Positions 1 through 7,807 are shown, numbered from the stretch's first letter. The stretch: DNA of 10,655 bases from Eggerthellaceae bacterium (GCA_017533165.1 JAFXIM010000001.1:1-10655); one strand, 5' to 3'. The notes: a model not told the origin generated them from the letters alone. Made by a program: numbers and translations.

Positions 1-630
1 CGCCTCTCCCATATCAAGGACAAGAACGATATCGAGGAGGAAACCAACGTCGAGCTGCGCATTCAAGCTCTCCGCTGGCAGGAAGAGCGCACGTTCGAGC
101 TCATGAAAAGCGACGAGGTCTCCTCCATTGTGGGCTACCGGTATCTCTCGCGCCTCGGCCGTCATGAAAACCTTCTGCGTGCGGACTCCGTCCACGAAAG
201 CATCCGCGACGCCTATATGCGCATCAGGGCCGTCACGCGCCGTGGCATCTTGTCGCTCGTGCGCGAGCTACCCGACATGAGCATCACCGAGCGTCTCGAG
301 GAAACGCGTAAACTACAGATCGAGACCGAGACCTACGTCATCGGTCTGCTCGAGATCCTCATCACCGACAGCGCTACCCCCACCGAAGACGCAAGCCGCC
401 TGCTGCTCGAATATCAGCGCAACCTCGCAACCCTCAAACGCACGATTCCGGGCGTAGGCACCATCGTTGACACCATTGATAAAACCGACGAGGTCAAGCG
501 CCTTGGCTACACCTTGGAGCTCGAGCACATCCAGTCCATGTACGAAAACGAACGCCTAACCCGCGCTAGCGCAAGGCGCATGAGAAACAACGTCTACCTC
601 ATGCAGATGGATCTTGAAGACAACATTTAG
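1..630 (+). CDS. Probable Na+/H+ antiporter (CPA1/NhaP type), C-terminal cytoplasmic part, 5' truncated
   Basis: The reading frame is open from base 1, so the gene begins outside the window; the internal ATG at 103 is not taken as the start. The visible 209 codons are almost entirely hydrophilic and helical, with no membrane segment. They are rich in charged residues, and the last 40 read LEHIQSMYENERLTRASAKR-like (ELEHIQ, RLTRASARRMRNNV), ending EDNI. This resembles the long cytoplasmic tail of CPA1-family sodium/proton antiporters, whose tails carry a 'glutamate-rich helix, then basic helix with a conserved Leu-Arg-x-Asn' pattern. Such proteins exchange Na+ for H+ at the inner membrane for pH and salt homeostasis. 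The diagnostic transmembrane core is not visible, so the family call rests on the tail only. The gene is convergent with argS and ends just before a strong terminator. An unrelated coiled-coil cytoplasmic protein is the alternative. Confidence 0.5.
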   Translation, partial: RLSHIKDKNDIEEETNVELRIQALRWQEERTFELMKSDEVSSIVGYRYLSRLGRHENLLRADSVHESIRDAYMRIRAVTRRGILSLVRELPDMSITERLEETRKLQIETETYVIGLLEILITDSATPTEDASRLLLEYQRNLATLKRTIPGVGTIVDTIDKTDEVKRLGYTLELEHIQSMYENERLTRASARRMRNNVYLMQMDLEDNI

Positions 631-660
631 TTTGAGACGCCAAGCTTCCTGAGCATCGAC

Positions 661-692
661 AAGAAGGCCCGCATCGGATGCGGGCCTTCTTT
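661..692 (+). terminator. Rho-independent terminator of the antiporter gene
   Basis: A perfect 14-bp inverted repeat, AAGAAGGCCCGCAT (661-674) with ATGCGGGCCTTCTT (678-691), encloses a CGG loop and starts 31 bases after the stop codon at 628-630. The right arm ends in TTCTTT, and a TTTT run follows at 697-700. On the opposite strand no T run follows the stem, so it serves mainly the + strand gene, although a stem this strong could also slow transcription arriving from argS. Confidence 0.8.
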
Positions 693-758
693 CGCGTTTT
701 CCTTGCCCGGCAAAGGGCTTGGTAATTAGTCGCTGGGCGCAAGCGCCTCAGCGGCTTA

Positions 759-2486
759 CTACATCTTCGCGGGCGCAGACACGCCAAGCAAGTTCAGCGT
801 GAGAGCAAGCAGGATTCGCGTAGCGTCGACAAGCGCCAGACGCGCGGTCTGCAGCTGCTCATCCTCCACCAGGACATGGCAGTTGGTGTAGAACTGGTGG
901 AACAGGCCGGCGATCTCCTGCGCGTAGTGCGTCAAGCGGAACGGGGCGCGATCGCGTGCGGCGAGTGCGATAAGAGACGAGAAATCGTCCATCTTGCGCA
1001 TGAGGGCAAGTTCGGACTCGTGCGTGAGGACGGAAAGGTCGGCATCGATGGGAACCACCATTGCAGCAAGCTCGTCCATGCTGATCTCCCCCGCCTCAGC
1101 TGCGGCAGCCTGAGCCTCGCCCGCGGCCTTGCGCAGAATCGAGCAGATGCGCGCGTGGGCATACTGCACGTAGTACACGGGGTTGGAAGAATCCTGCTTA
1201 ACGGCGACATCAATATCGAAGTCGATCATTTGATCAGACGAACGAGAGAGCATGAGGTAACGCGTGGCGTCAACGCCCACCATGTCGATCAGCTCTTCGA
1301 ACGTGATCATCTCGCCCGTACGCTTCGACATACGAACCGGCTCGCCGTCACGCAGCAGGTTAACCAGCTGACCCAGAACGATCTCGAGCTGACCGGGCTT
1401 GCCCCATGCCTCCATCATAGCTTCGCAACGCTTGATATAACCATGGTGGTCGGCGCCCCAAATGTTGATAAGGTGATCAAAGCCTCGACACACCTTGTCA
1501 TAGTGATAAGCAACATCGCTGAAGAAGTACGTATACTCACCGTTTTCCTTGATGAGCACGCGATCCTTGTCGTCGCCAAAGCTTGTGGAGCGGAACCACG
1601 TAGCGCCATCTTTTTCGAAGATATGGCCTTTTTCCTCCATGGCAGCCAGAGCGCGATGCACGGCGTCAACGCCGTTCTCGTCAGGTACGTACAGGCTGCG
1701 CTCGCTAAACCAACGATCAAACGTGGTGCCAAACTTCGCCAAAAGATTCTTCTGGTTCTCAAGCATCTCGGCGTAAGCGATCTCGCGGAAGGCAATGCGA
1801 CGCTCGGTTTCGTCCATGTCTTCGTACTTGCTGCCCTCGCGATCGATGATGCCCTGTGCGATGTCGGCAACATAGGCACCGCCGTAGCACTTCTCAGGCA
1901 TTTCGACATCATGACCGAGCAGCTGCAGATAACGTACTGCAACGGAGTTGCCAAATACGTCCATTTGGGAGCCCTGGTCGTTGATGTAGAACTCTTCGTA
2001 CACGTCGTAACCGGCATGACGCATGACGCTTGCCATGGAGCTTCCAAGCGTAGCCCAGCGTCCATGTCCAACATGCATGGGACCCGTGGGATTAGCGGAG
2101 ATGTACTCAAGGTTTACCTTGCGCTCACCTTCCGCAACGCTGCCCTTACCGTAATCGGACTTAGCCTCACGCACGGTGCGAATGACGTTTTGCAGCGTAG
2201 CCTCAGATAGGCGAATGTTGATGAAGCCCGGACCTGCGATGCCGATCTCCGCGATCATGTCGTTTTCGGGTATGTGATCCACGATGATCTGCGCAACCTC
2301 GCGAGGGTTCTTGCGAGCAAGCTTGGCGCTGCGCATGGCGAGGGTGGATGCCCAATCGCCGTTGGCTTCATCTCGCGGACGCTCCAGGGCGGGCTCGGGA
2401 GCAGACTCGAGCTCAAGGGAGCCGTCGGCGCGCGCGGCCTCGACGGCGGAGCTGATGATAACTTCAAGTTGTTCGCGAATTTCCAT
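759..2486 (-). CDS. argS: Arginyl-tRNA synthetase (class I)
   Basis: The enzyme charges tRNA-Arg with arginine using ATP, in the cytoplasm. The 575-residue length is normal for bacterial ArgRS. An N-terminal additional domain fills roughly residues 1-110. The class I signature ANPTGPMHVGHG covers residues 131-142, with HVGH as the HIGH motif at 138-141. VRMSKRTG at 384-391 is the KMSKS-like loop, and GADHHGYIKR (344-353) is a conserved active-site stretch. The C-terminal DALR anticodon-binding domain begins near NPVYYVQYAHARI (435-447). The ATG at 2486 is preceded by GGAAAG at moderate spacing and gives a family-like N-terminus (MEIREQLEVIISSAV). The gene lies 167 bases downstream of arcD on the same strand and has its own candidate promoter, so it is probably expressed as a housekeeping gene rather than only with the arc genes. 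A long open frame on the opposite strand is a shadow of this gene. Confidence 0.98.
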   Translation of the reverse strand: MEIREQLEVIISSAVEAARADGSLELESAPEPALERPRDEANGDWASTLAMRSAKLARKNPREVAQIIVDHIPENDMIAEIGIAGPGFINIRLSEATLQNVIRTVREAKSDYGKGSVAEGERKVNLEYISANPTGPMHVGHGRWATLGSSMASVMRHAGYDVYEEFYINDQGSQMDVFGNSVAVRYLQLLGHDVEMPEKCYGGAYVADIAQGIIDREGSKYEDMDETERRIAFREIAYAEMLENQKNLLAKFGTTFDRWFSERSLYVPDENGVDAVHRALAAMEEKGHIFEKDGATWFRSTSFGDDKDRVLIKENGEYTYFFSDVAYHYDKVCRGFDHLINIWGADHHGYIKRCEAMMEAWGKPGQLEIVLGQLVNLLRDGEPVRMSKRTGEMITFEELIDMVGVDATRYLMLSRSSDQMIDFDIDVAVKQDSSNPVYYVQYAHARICSILRKAAGEAQAAAAEAGEISMDELAAMVVPIDADLSVLTHESELALMRKMDDFSSLIALAARDRAPFRLTHYAQEIAGLFHQFYTNCHVLVEDEQLQTARLALVDATRILLALTLNLLGVSAPAKM

Positions 2487-2516
2487 GATGGTTTCTTTCC
2501 GCTCGTATGCTTCAAA

Positions 2517-2538
2517 CGCTTGGTTTCACCGTCAAGCG
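2517..2538 (-). other. Small hairpin in the argS leader
   Basis: CGCTTG (2517-2522) and CAAGCG (2533-2538) form a perfect 6-bp inverted repeat around a 10-base loop. It lies 31 bases upstream of the argS start and downstream of the candidate -10 box, so it would be in the 5' leader of the argS mRNA. No T run follows it, and there is no T-box consensus, so it is not a recognisable attenuator. It could be chance. Confidence 0.35.
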
Positions 2539-2557
2539 CATAATTTCACAAACGTTA

Positions 2558-2566
2558 ATGATACCA
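2558..2566 (-). promoter_or_regulatory. Candidate extended -10 promoter of argS
   Basis: Read on the - strand the bases are TGGTATCAT, matching an extended -10 element (TGnTATnAT, with one mismatch to TATAAT). Transcription would begin near 2550 and leave a leader of about 64 bases. No convincing -35 is seen 16-18 bases upstream, which is compatible with extended -10 promoters. The position between arcD and argS supports separate argS transcription. Confidence 0.4.
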
Positions 2567-2653
2567 CCAAATGAGGAGGCGGCTAAAACAAGACGAGTGC
2601 TGGGGTCCGAGATCGGGCAATCGTTCTTGAAGAAGAGCCGTGGCTAAGGGCAA

Positions 2654-4132
2654 CTACAGCAAGATGGTTGCAAACGTGAGGACAACAACGCTTACCAAGC
2701 CCAGCACCACAAGCAACTTAGCAGCAAACTTTACCCAAGTCGTGTACTCGACCTTGACGAGAGCCAAGCCACCCATAATGGCGGCACAGGTGGGCGTAAT
2801 CATGTTCACCAGACCGTTACCTGCAGCAAAGATGACGATCATGGCCTCCACCGAAAAGCCAAGCTCAGACGCAAGCGGGCCCATGATGGGCATCGAGAGC
2901 GTTGCCATGCCGGAAGACGAGGGAACCAAAACCGAAAGCACCAGGTAGAGCGCATAGGACAGAGGCGCAAACACAAAAGCGGACACGCCTTCGAGAGCAT
3001 AGGCCGCATGCTCGAGTATCCAAACATCAAGCCCCGTCTCACCCATGAGCACGGTAACAGATCGCGCAAGGGCGATAACGAGCACGACCGACATCATCTC
3101 CGCAGCACCATTGATAAAGGACGAGACGAACCGTGACTCGGAAAGACCGCCCACTATACCCGCAGCCAAGGCCATGAGCAAAAACCACGTTGAAGCTTCG
3201 TTGAAGTACCACTGCCCCAAAGGGAAGCCCGTAAGGAGAGCCGACCAAGCGCCGCTGAAAAACGTGACGCCCAAATCCTCCCAAGGTATGAAACCGATGA
3301 TCATCACGATAAAGGCAACCGCAAACACGACAAGCACGGCCTTTTGGCGTCCCTCGATGAGATGGATCGCTCGCACGCCGTTTTCCGATTTCGCGGCAGA
3401 TAGCGCAGCCTCATCAGAAGCCGTCTGAGCCTCAAGACTCGCAAAGGTTTCGTTCATGAGATCGCGTTCCTGCAGGGACAGGATAGTTGAGCCTTTGTCG
3501 GCTTTCACCTTTTTGGCGTAACGCATGACGAACACAATGCTTAAGCCAAGCGTGCTCAACCAAAGAATAGCCCCCAGGGCGATGACGATACCCTGATTGA
3601 TCTCTAGACCCGTTCCGGAAAGGGCATCAACGGCGGCGCCAATAGCGAAAGGGTTCACCGTACTGCCGAGCACACCGCAGCCGGCACCAAGCAGCACAAC
3701 GGCCGCGCCCACCACGCTGTCAAAGCCCGCGGCCACCATGGTTGCCGCAATAAGCAGGTAGAAAGGCACCGTTTCCTCGCACATACCGTAGGTAGTACCG
3801 CCGATGGAGAAAACGAACATGAGGATGGGAATAAGCACGAGCTCATTACCCTTGAGCTTGTTCACGAGAGCTGCAATGCCGGCATCAAGAGCTCCGGTCT
3901 CAGTAACTATACCGAGAAAGCCACCGAGAACGAGTACGAACAGGCATACGGGCAAGGCATCGGCGAAGCCCTGTACCGGCGCGGTCAGAACGCCCGCCAC
4001 AGTAGCCCCCTCGACGCCTTGAACCCCCGAGAAATACATCACCACGGTAATGACGGCAAGGGCGAGCAGGATGATGAGAAGAATGGCAAAGGACGAAAGG
4101 GTGCGTCTCTTCTTGGCCTTTTCTGCAGCCAT
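2654..4132 (-). CDS. arcD: YfcC-family membrane carrier, probable arginine/ornithine antiporter of the ADI pathway
   Basis: This 492-residue integral membrane protein has about 12 hydrophobic segments. The first lies at residues 14-34, after a basic N-terminus (KAKKRR). A hydrophilic cytoplasmic loop at about 205-262 separates the two halves. The first half carries GGTTYGMCEETVPFY (111-125), a hallmark of the YfcC / C4-dicarboxylate anaerobic carrier-like group (Pfam PF03606), followed by GSTVNPFAIG (156-165). The second half has the matching re-entrant-type motifs VPSSSGMATLSMPIMGP (403-419) and NGLVNMITPT (439-448). Streptococcal ArcD proteins belong to this family rather than to the APC-type ArcD of Pseudomonas. 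With arcA, arcB and arcC upstream on the same strand, exchange of arginine for ornithine is the best inference; a peptide or other amino-acid substrate cannot be excluded. The start is well supported by AAGGAGG seven bases before the ATG. The gene follows arcC after 90 bases. No clear terminator follows it. Confidence 0.85.
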   Translation of the reverse strand: MAAEKAKKRRTLSSFAILLIILLALAVITVVMYFSGVQGVEGATVAGVLTAPVQGFADALPVCLFVLVLGGFLGIVTETGALDAGIAALVNKLKGNELVLIPILMFVFSIGGTTYGMCEETVPFYLLIAATMVAAGFDSVVGAAVVLLGAGCGVLGSTVNPFAIGAAVDALSGTGLEINQGIVIALGAILWLSTLGLSIVFVMRYAKKVKADKGSTILSLQERDLMNETFASLEAQTASDEAALSAAKSENGVRAIHLIEGRQKAVLVVFAVAFIVMIIGFIPWEDLGVTFFSGAWSALLTGFPLGQWYFNEASTWFLLMALAAGIVGGLSESRFVSSFINGAAEMMSVVLVIALARSVTVLMGETGLDVWILEHAAYALEGVSAFVFAPLSYALYLVLSVLVPSSSGMATLSMPIMGPLASELGFSVEAMIVIFAAGNGLVNMITPTCAAIMGGLALVKVEYTTWVKFAAKLLVVLGLVSVVVLTFATILL

Positions 4133-4222
4133 GGGACCCTCCTTCTTGTTGACATCGGACAGCTACGTGGTGAAGGCCTGATGCTCGAATGTCAAAAGAA
4201 AACTGCGAGGTCGAATAGAAAA

Positions 4223-5179
4223 TCAAGCGTATTTAATTACAGTCCCTGTTTCGCCGCGAAGACCCGCGGCGGCACTCTCGAGAGAGGTTATGAGGGCAAC
4301 ACCGGAAGGATGGGCTTCTAGATACTCCAAGCAAGCCTCCACCTTGGGAAGCATGCTTCCCGTGGCAAACTGACCCTCAGCAATGTACCGATGCGCATCG
4401 GCTACGCTCATCTCGTCAAGATCACGCTGCTCGGGCTTTCCGAAATTGATAGCCACCTTCTCCACTGCAGTGAGAATGACGAGCATGTCGGCCTTAAAGC
4501 CCGCGGCAAGCTTTGCACTTGACCTGTCCTTGTCAATGACGGCTGCTACACCGCTATAGCTGTCATCCTTAGCAACAACCGGAACGCCACCACCTCCGGC
4601 CGCAATCACGATATAGCCGTCATCCATAAGATCGCGCACGGCATCAAACTCGACGATGCGCTGCGGCTTAGGCGATGCAACCACCTGTCTCCAACCCCGA
4701 CCCGCGTCCTCCATGAAGCGTGCTCCCGTTTCAGCCTCGAGACTGAGGGCTTGGTCTTCGGAATAGAAGGGGTCTATGGGCTTGGTCGGATGTTCAAAAG
4801 CCGGGTCGTCAGGATAGACCACCGTCTGGGTGATGACTGTTGCAACTGATCGCATGATACCGCGACGCTTCAGCTCGGTAAGTAGAGCTTGGGACAGCTG
4901 GTAACCGATGTATCCCTGGCTCATAGCACCGCATTCGGGGAAGGGCATAATGGGCACATCGGGATCGAGCTGATGGGCCTTATCAAATGCCTTGCTGATC
5001 ATACCGACTTGAGGCCCATTTCCATGAGACACCACCACGTTGATCCCCTCATCAACCATGTCGACGATGCTTTTAGCGGTAGTTCTCACCAATTGTATTT
5101 GCTCTTGCGGGGTGCTTCCCAGGGCATTGCCGCCAAGGGCTATCACCACGCTCTTTCCACTGCCTTTCTGGTAAGCCAT
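4223..5179 (-). CDS. arcC: Carbamate kinase (ATP-forming step of the ADI pathway)
   Basis: The enzyme transfers phosphate from carbamoyl phosphate to ADP, giving ATP plus carbamate, which decays to CO2 and ammonia; this is the energy-yielding step of arginine fermentation. It is a cytoplasmic amino-acid-kinase-fold protein. The 318-residue length is typical. Motifs in order are VIALGGNAL (12-20), the glycine-rich phosphate loop; SHGNGPQVG (51-59); the family-specific PFPECGAMSQGYIGY (79-93); IAAGGGGVPVV (192-202); VIDKDRSSAKLA (214-225), the nucleotide-binding lysine/aspartate stretch; and GSMLPKVEA (274-282). Together these separate it from glutamate, aspartate and UMP kinases. GGAGG sits seven to eight bases before the ATG at 5179. 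A 272-base structured spacer separates it from arcB upstream, and arcD follows 90 bases downstream. Confidence 0.97.
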   Translation of the reverse strand: MAYQKGSGKSVVIALGGNALGSTPQEQIQLVRTTAKSIVDMVDEGINVVVSHGNGPQVGMISKAFDKAHQLDPDVPIMPFPECGAMSQGYIGYQLSQALLTELKRRGIMRSVATVITQTVVYPDDPAFEHPTKPIDPFYSEDQALSLEAETGARFMEDAGRGWRQVVASPKPQRIVEFDAVRDLMDDGYIVIAAGGGGVPVVAKDDSYSGVAAVIDKDRSSAKLAAGFKADMLVILTAVEKVAINFGKPEQRDLDEMSVADAHRYIAEGQFATGSMLPKVEACLEYLEAHPSGVALITSLESAAAGLRGETGTVIKYA

Positions 5180-5306
5180 GGCATTACCTCCGTTTCAGGC
5201 AACGAGGGTGCACGAAACCAAGGGAGGTGCCCCCCGCTTCTTTTGTATTGAAATGATCTGAACGAAAACTCGAGCTATGGGTCCTAGCGCGATGGCCGAA
5301 GCCCCC

Positions 5307-5415
5307 CGATACGATGGCCTCGCCTACAGCTCCTGAGCTCGCCGAAATTCAAGATGCTTGCGCATTGTAATCTTGAATATCGTCTCGTACGGAAGCGGCT
5401 TCAACCATCGTATCG
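5307..5415 (-). repeat. Long-range inverted repeat in the arcB-arcC spacer
   Basis: CGATACGATGG (5307-5317) and CCATCGTATCG (5405-5415) are perfect 11-base reverse complements separated by 87 bases, and the shorter inverted repeat at 5347-5378 is nested between them. In the arcB-arcC transcript they could close a multi-part stem. The 8-base word CGATGGCC also occurs as a direct repeat at 5290-5297 and 5312-5319. There is no T run after the outer arm, so it does not look like a simple terminator. The whole 5180-5451 spacer contains no credible gene. Confidence 0.55.
5347..5378 (-). repeat. Inner inverted repeat in the arcB-arcC spacer
   Basis: ATTCAAGAT (5347-5355) and ATCTTGAAT (5370-5378) are perfect 9-base reverse complements around a 14-base loop that itself contains TGCGCA (5359-5364). 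The arms are AT-rich and no U-run follows, so RNA processing, mRNA stability or protein binding is more plausible than termination. Confidence 0.5.
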
Positions 5416-5451
5416 AAGGATGCGCTGCTAGGTCACAGACCAAAGCGATGT

Positions 5452-6450
5452 CTAGTCCTTCAGGGTGGCGTACATGACCGCCTTAATGGAGTGCATGCGG
5501 TTTTCAGCCTCGTCAAAGACCTTGGAGCGTTCGGATTCGAACACCTCGTCGGTCACCTCCATCTCCTCAATGCCAAACTTCTCAGCGATCTCGGCACCGA
5601 TGGTGGTCTTGGTGTCATGGAAGGAGGGCAGGCAATGAAGGAAAATGGCATCGTCGGCCGCGAGCTCCATAACCTTAGCGTTCACCTGATAGGGCAAAAG
5701 AAGGCGGATGCGCTCAGCCCAAAGCTCAGCAGGCTCGCCCATGGACACCCAGATATCGGTGTAAATCGCATGAGCTCCTGCACAGCCTTCCTCAACGCTG
5801 CTGGTAAGAGTGATCGCGCCACCCGTCTCCGCGGCAATTGCCCTGCAAGTTTCAACCAAACCCTCGTCGGGCATGCGATCCTGGGGTCCGCAGGCGACAA
5901 AGTGAAGACCCAGCTTCGCGCAGACCACCATGAGCGAATTGGCTACGTTGTTGCGAGCATCACCCATAAACACAAGCTTCTTGCCCGCAATACCCTCGGG
6001 GAAGTTCTCCTCAAGAGTGAGCATGTCGGCGATCATCTGCGTAGGATGGAACTCGTCGGTCAAGCCATTCCATACGGGCACGCCGGCATTAGCAGCTAGC
6101 TCCTCAACCAGACTCTGGCTAAATCCTCGATACTCGATGCCGTCAAACATACGTCCGAGCACACGAGCGGTGTCTTCGATGGACTCCTTCTTGCCCATCT
6201 GGGAGCTGGCCGGATCCAGGTAGGTGACGCCCATACCCAAGTCATGGCCGGCAACCTCAAAGGAGCAGCGAGTGCGCGTAGAGGTTTTCTCGAACAGCAA
6301 AACGATGTTTTTGCCCTCAAGATACCTATGGGCAACGCCGGCATGCTTCATGCCCTTGAATTCCCTGGAAAGATCGATGAGGTAGCGGATCTCTTCAGGG
6401 GTGTAGTCAAGGAGCTTCAGGAAGCTACGACCGCTGAGATTTACAGACAT
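5452..6450 (-). CDS. arcB: Ornithine carbamoyltransferase, catabolic
   Basis: In the ADI pathway the enzyme works in reverse of biosynthesis, splitting citrulline with phosphate into ornithine and carbamoyl phosphate, which feeds ArcC. It is cytoplasmic. The 332-residue length fits the family. The carbamoyl-phosphate-binding STRTR motif is at 57-61, within FEKTSTRTRCSFEVA; QMGKKESIEDTARVLGRM lies at 84-101; HPTQ is at 135-138. FMGDARNNVANSLM (161-174) belongs to the ornithine domain, DIWVSMGE (232-239) is the mobile SMG loop, and FLHCLPSFHD (270-279) carries the catalytic Cys-Leu-Pro. SMG and HCLP with a D-W pair distinguish it from aspartate carbamoyltransferase. The catabolic assignment comes from context: arcA is 75 bases upstream and arcC downstream, with no biosynthetic arg genes in the window. 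GAAAGGA precedes the ATG by about nine bases. Confidence 0.97.
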   Translation of the reverse strand: MSVNLSGRSFLKLLDYTPEEIRYLIDLSREFKGMKHAGVAHRYLEGKNIVLLFEKTSTRTRCSFEVAGHDLGMGVTYLDPASSQMGKKESIEDTARVLGRMFDGIEYRGFSQSLVEELAANAGVPVWNGLTDEFHPTQMIADMLTLEENFPEGIAGKKLVFMGDARNNVANSLMVVCAKLGLHFVACGPQDRMPDEGLVETCRAIAAETGGAITLTSSVEEGCAGAHAIYTDIWVSMGEPAELWAERIRLLLPYQVNAKVMELAADDAIFLHCLPSFHDTKTTIGAEIAEKFGIEEMEVTDEVFESERSKVFDEAENRMHSIKAVMYATLKD

Positions 6451-6525
6451 ATCTACAATCCTTTCGATGTAAGCTATAGAGCCTTAATGCACAAAGGGAA
6501 TATCTTTGCTGATTATCAAATAATA

Positions 6526-7764
6526 CTACGCATCTTCGCGCCACAGAGGCATCGACATGCAGCGAGGGCCTCCACGCCCGCGAGATAGTTCGGCAGACGG
6601 AATCTCAATCACCTTAAGACCCCTCTCGCGCAAAAGCTCGTTCGTAACGTCGTTTCGCTGGTAAACCACAATAGTTCCCGGACGCAGGCACAAAGTGTTC
6701 GAGCCGTCGTTCCACTGCTCGCGTTCGGCGGCAATGCGGCTGCCGCCCCCGCAGGGAATAAGCTCGACCGGAAGACCCAAGTAGCGGCTGAGGATCTCCT
6801 CAAGCGTACCGCTTACTTCACGCACCTTGATATCGGGTGCGCCCTCGCCTGGGCCACCCCCGCCATCAGGGGTAATCTCAAACACAGAAAGCGGGCCCAA
6901 AATACCCGGATGAATGGTGAACTTATCATGATCGATCTGGGTAAACACCGTATCTAGATGCATGAACGCACGCGTGCTCGGAATATTGAAGGCAAGCACC
7001 GTATCAACAGGCGAAGCCGAACTGAAGATACTCCTGGCAATCTGATCGATCGCGTCGGGCTCGGTTCGCTGCGAGATGCCGATGGCGACCAAGCGCTCGC
7101 TTAAGTTGAGGATGTCTCCGCCCTCGATGTGGAAGGTGTTATAGCGGCTGTAATAACGTGGTACGGACTTGAAATCCGGATGATGTTTGAAGATGTATTC
7201 CCCGTATAGTGTTTCCCGACAGCGCGTGATCGAATACATGCGGTTCAGCGATACGCCCTCGCCTATAACGGCAAAGGGGTCGCGAGTGAAATACAGGTTG
7301 GGCATGGGCATGATGACCAGCTTGGAAGCATCGCTTACCAAATCCACGAGCGAATTGCTCTTGTCGGACTGAAGCTCTTGCAAGTTAATGCCCGCCATCG
7401 TCTTGAGAACGAGGTCCTTCGGATGAGGATAACCCTCATCAAGGTAGTCGTAGATGATCTTCTTATAGCGATCAGTCCTGATACCTGCCTCAAAAATGAA
7501 TTGCTCGAGAAACTGCTTTCGCAGGTCGGGGTCATCAATGACCTCCGCAACAAGGTCCTCCAGATACACCACCTCAACACCCTCTTCGCGCAAGACGCTC
7601 GCAAAGGCATCATGTTCCTCCTGAGCAATCTTCAGATAGGGGATATCGTCGAACAGCAACTCTTCAAGCGTGTTGGGAGTGAGGTTCAAAAGCTCCTCAC
7701 CAGGCCTGTGAAGCAGGACCCTCTTCAAGGGGCCGATTTCGCTCTTTACGTTCACACCAGGCAT
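6526..7764 (-). CDS. arcA: Arginine deiminase
   Basis: The enzyme hydrolyses L-arginine to citrulline and ammonia, the first step of the ADI pathway, in the cytoplasm. The frame is open further upstream, but the true start is the ATG at 7764: it gives the family-typical MPGVNVKSEIGPLKRVLLHRPG, a normal 412-residue length, and GAAGGAG five bases before it. The guanidino-modifying fold residues are all present. NLYFTRDPF (156-164) carries the substrate Asp162; FHIEGGD (211-217) carries Glu214; FMHLDTVF (267-274) carries the catalytic His269 and Asp271; and SRGRGGPRCMSMPL (394-407) carries the nucleophile Cys402. A small gap of 75 bases separates it from arcB, and the DUF1836 gene lies 136 bases upstream on the same strand. 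An inverted repeat overlaps the edge of its ribosome binding site. No key residue is missing, so the enzyme should be active. Confidence 0.98.
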   Translation of the reverse strand: MPGVNVKSEIGPLKRVLLHRPGEELLNLTPNTLEELLFDDIPYLKIAQEEHDAFASVLREEGVEVVYLEDLVAEVIDDPDLRKQFLEQFIFEAGIRTDRYKKIIYDYLDEGYPHPKDLVLKTMAGINLQELQSDKSNSLVDLVSDASKLVIMPMPNLYFTRDPFAVIGEGVSLNRMYSITRCRETLYGEYIFKHHPDFKSVPRYYSRYNTFHIEGGDILNLSERLVAIGISQRTEPDAIDQIARSIFSSASPVDTVLAFNIPSTRAFMHLDTVFTQIDHDKFTIHPGILGPLSVFEITPDGGGGPGEGAPDIKVREVSGTLEEILSRYLGLPVELIPCGGGSRIAAEREQWNDGSNTLCLRPGTIVVYQRNDVTNELLRERGLKVIEIPSAELSRGRGGPRCMSMPLWREDA

Positions 7765-7772
7765 ACAGACTC

Positions 7773-7807
7773 CTTCTCGTATAGCGCATGCACATAAGAA
7801 CGAGAAG
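7773..7807 (-). promoter_or_regulatory. Inverted repeat touching the arcA ribosome binding site
   Basis: CTTCTCGT (7773-7780) and ACGAGAAG (7800-7807) are perfect 8-base reverse complements around a 19-base loop containing the palindrome GCATGC (7786-7791). On the arcA mRNA the downstream arm ends within GAGAAGGAG, so it covers the first bases of the Shine-Dalgarno and leaves the last GAG free, nine bases before the ATG. It could be a leader hairpin that tunes translation, or a DNA operator. Function is inference only. Confidence 0.45.

Noticed and set aside
876..2210. Long open frame (444 codons) on the + strand opposite argS
   Set aside because: It lies wholly antisense to a well-supported argS, its translation shows no recognisable family, and antisense frames of this length are common in high-GC genes.
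2487..2653. T-box riboswitch upstream of argS
   Set aside because: The region lacks the AGGGTGG-type T-box sequence and the antiterminator/terminator pair, and no U-run terminator precedes the start.
4190..4195. Perfect -35 box TTGACA on the - strand upstream of arcD
   Set aside because: No acceptable -10 box lies 16-18 bases downstream, so a separate arcD promoter cannot be supported.
7781..7786. TATACG on the - strand as the arcA -10 box
   Set aside because: The start of transcription would fall within the ribosome binding site and the -35 match is poor.
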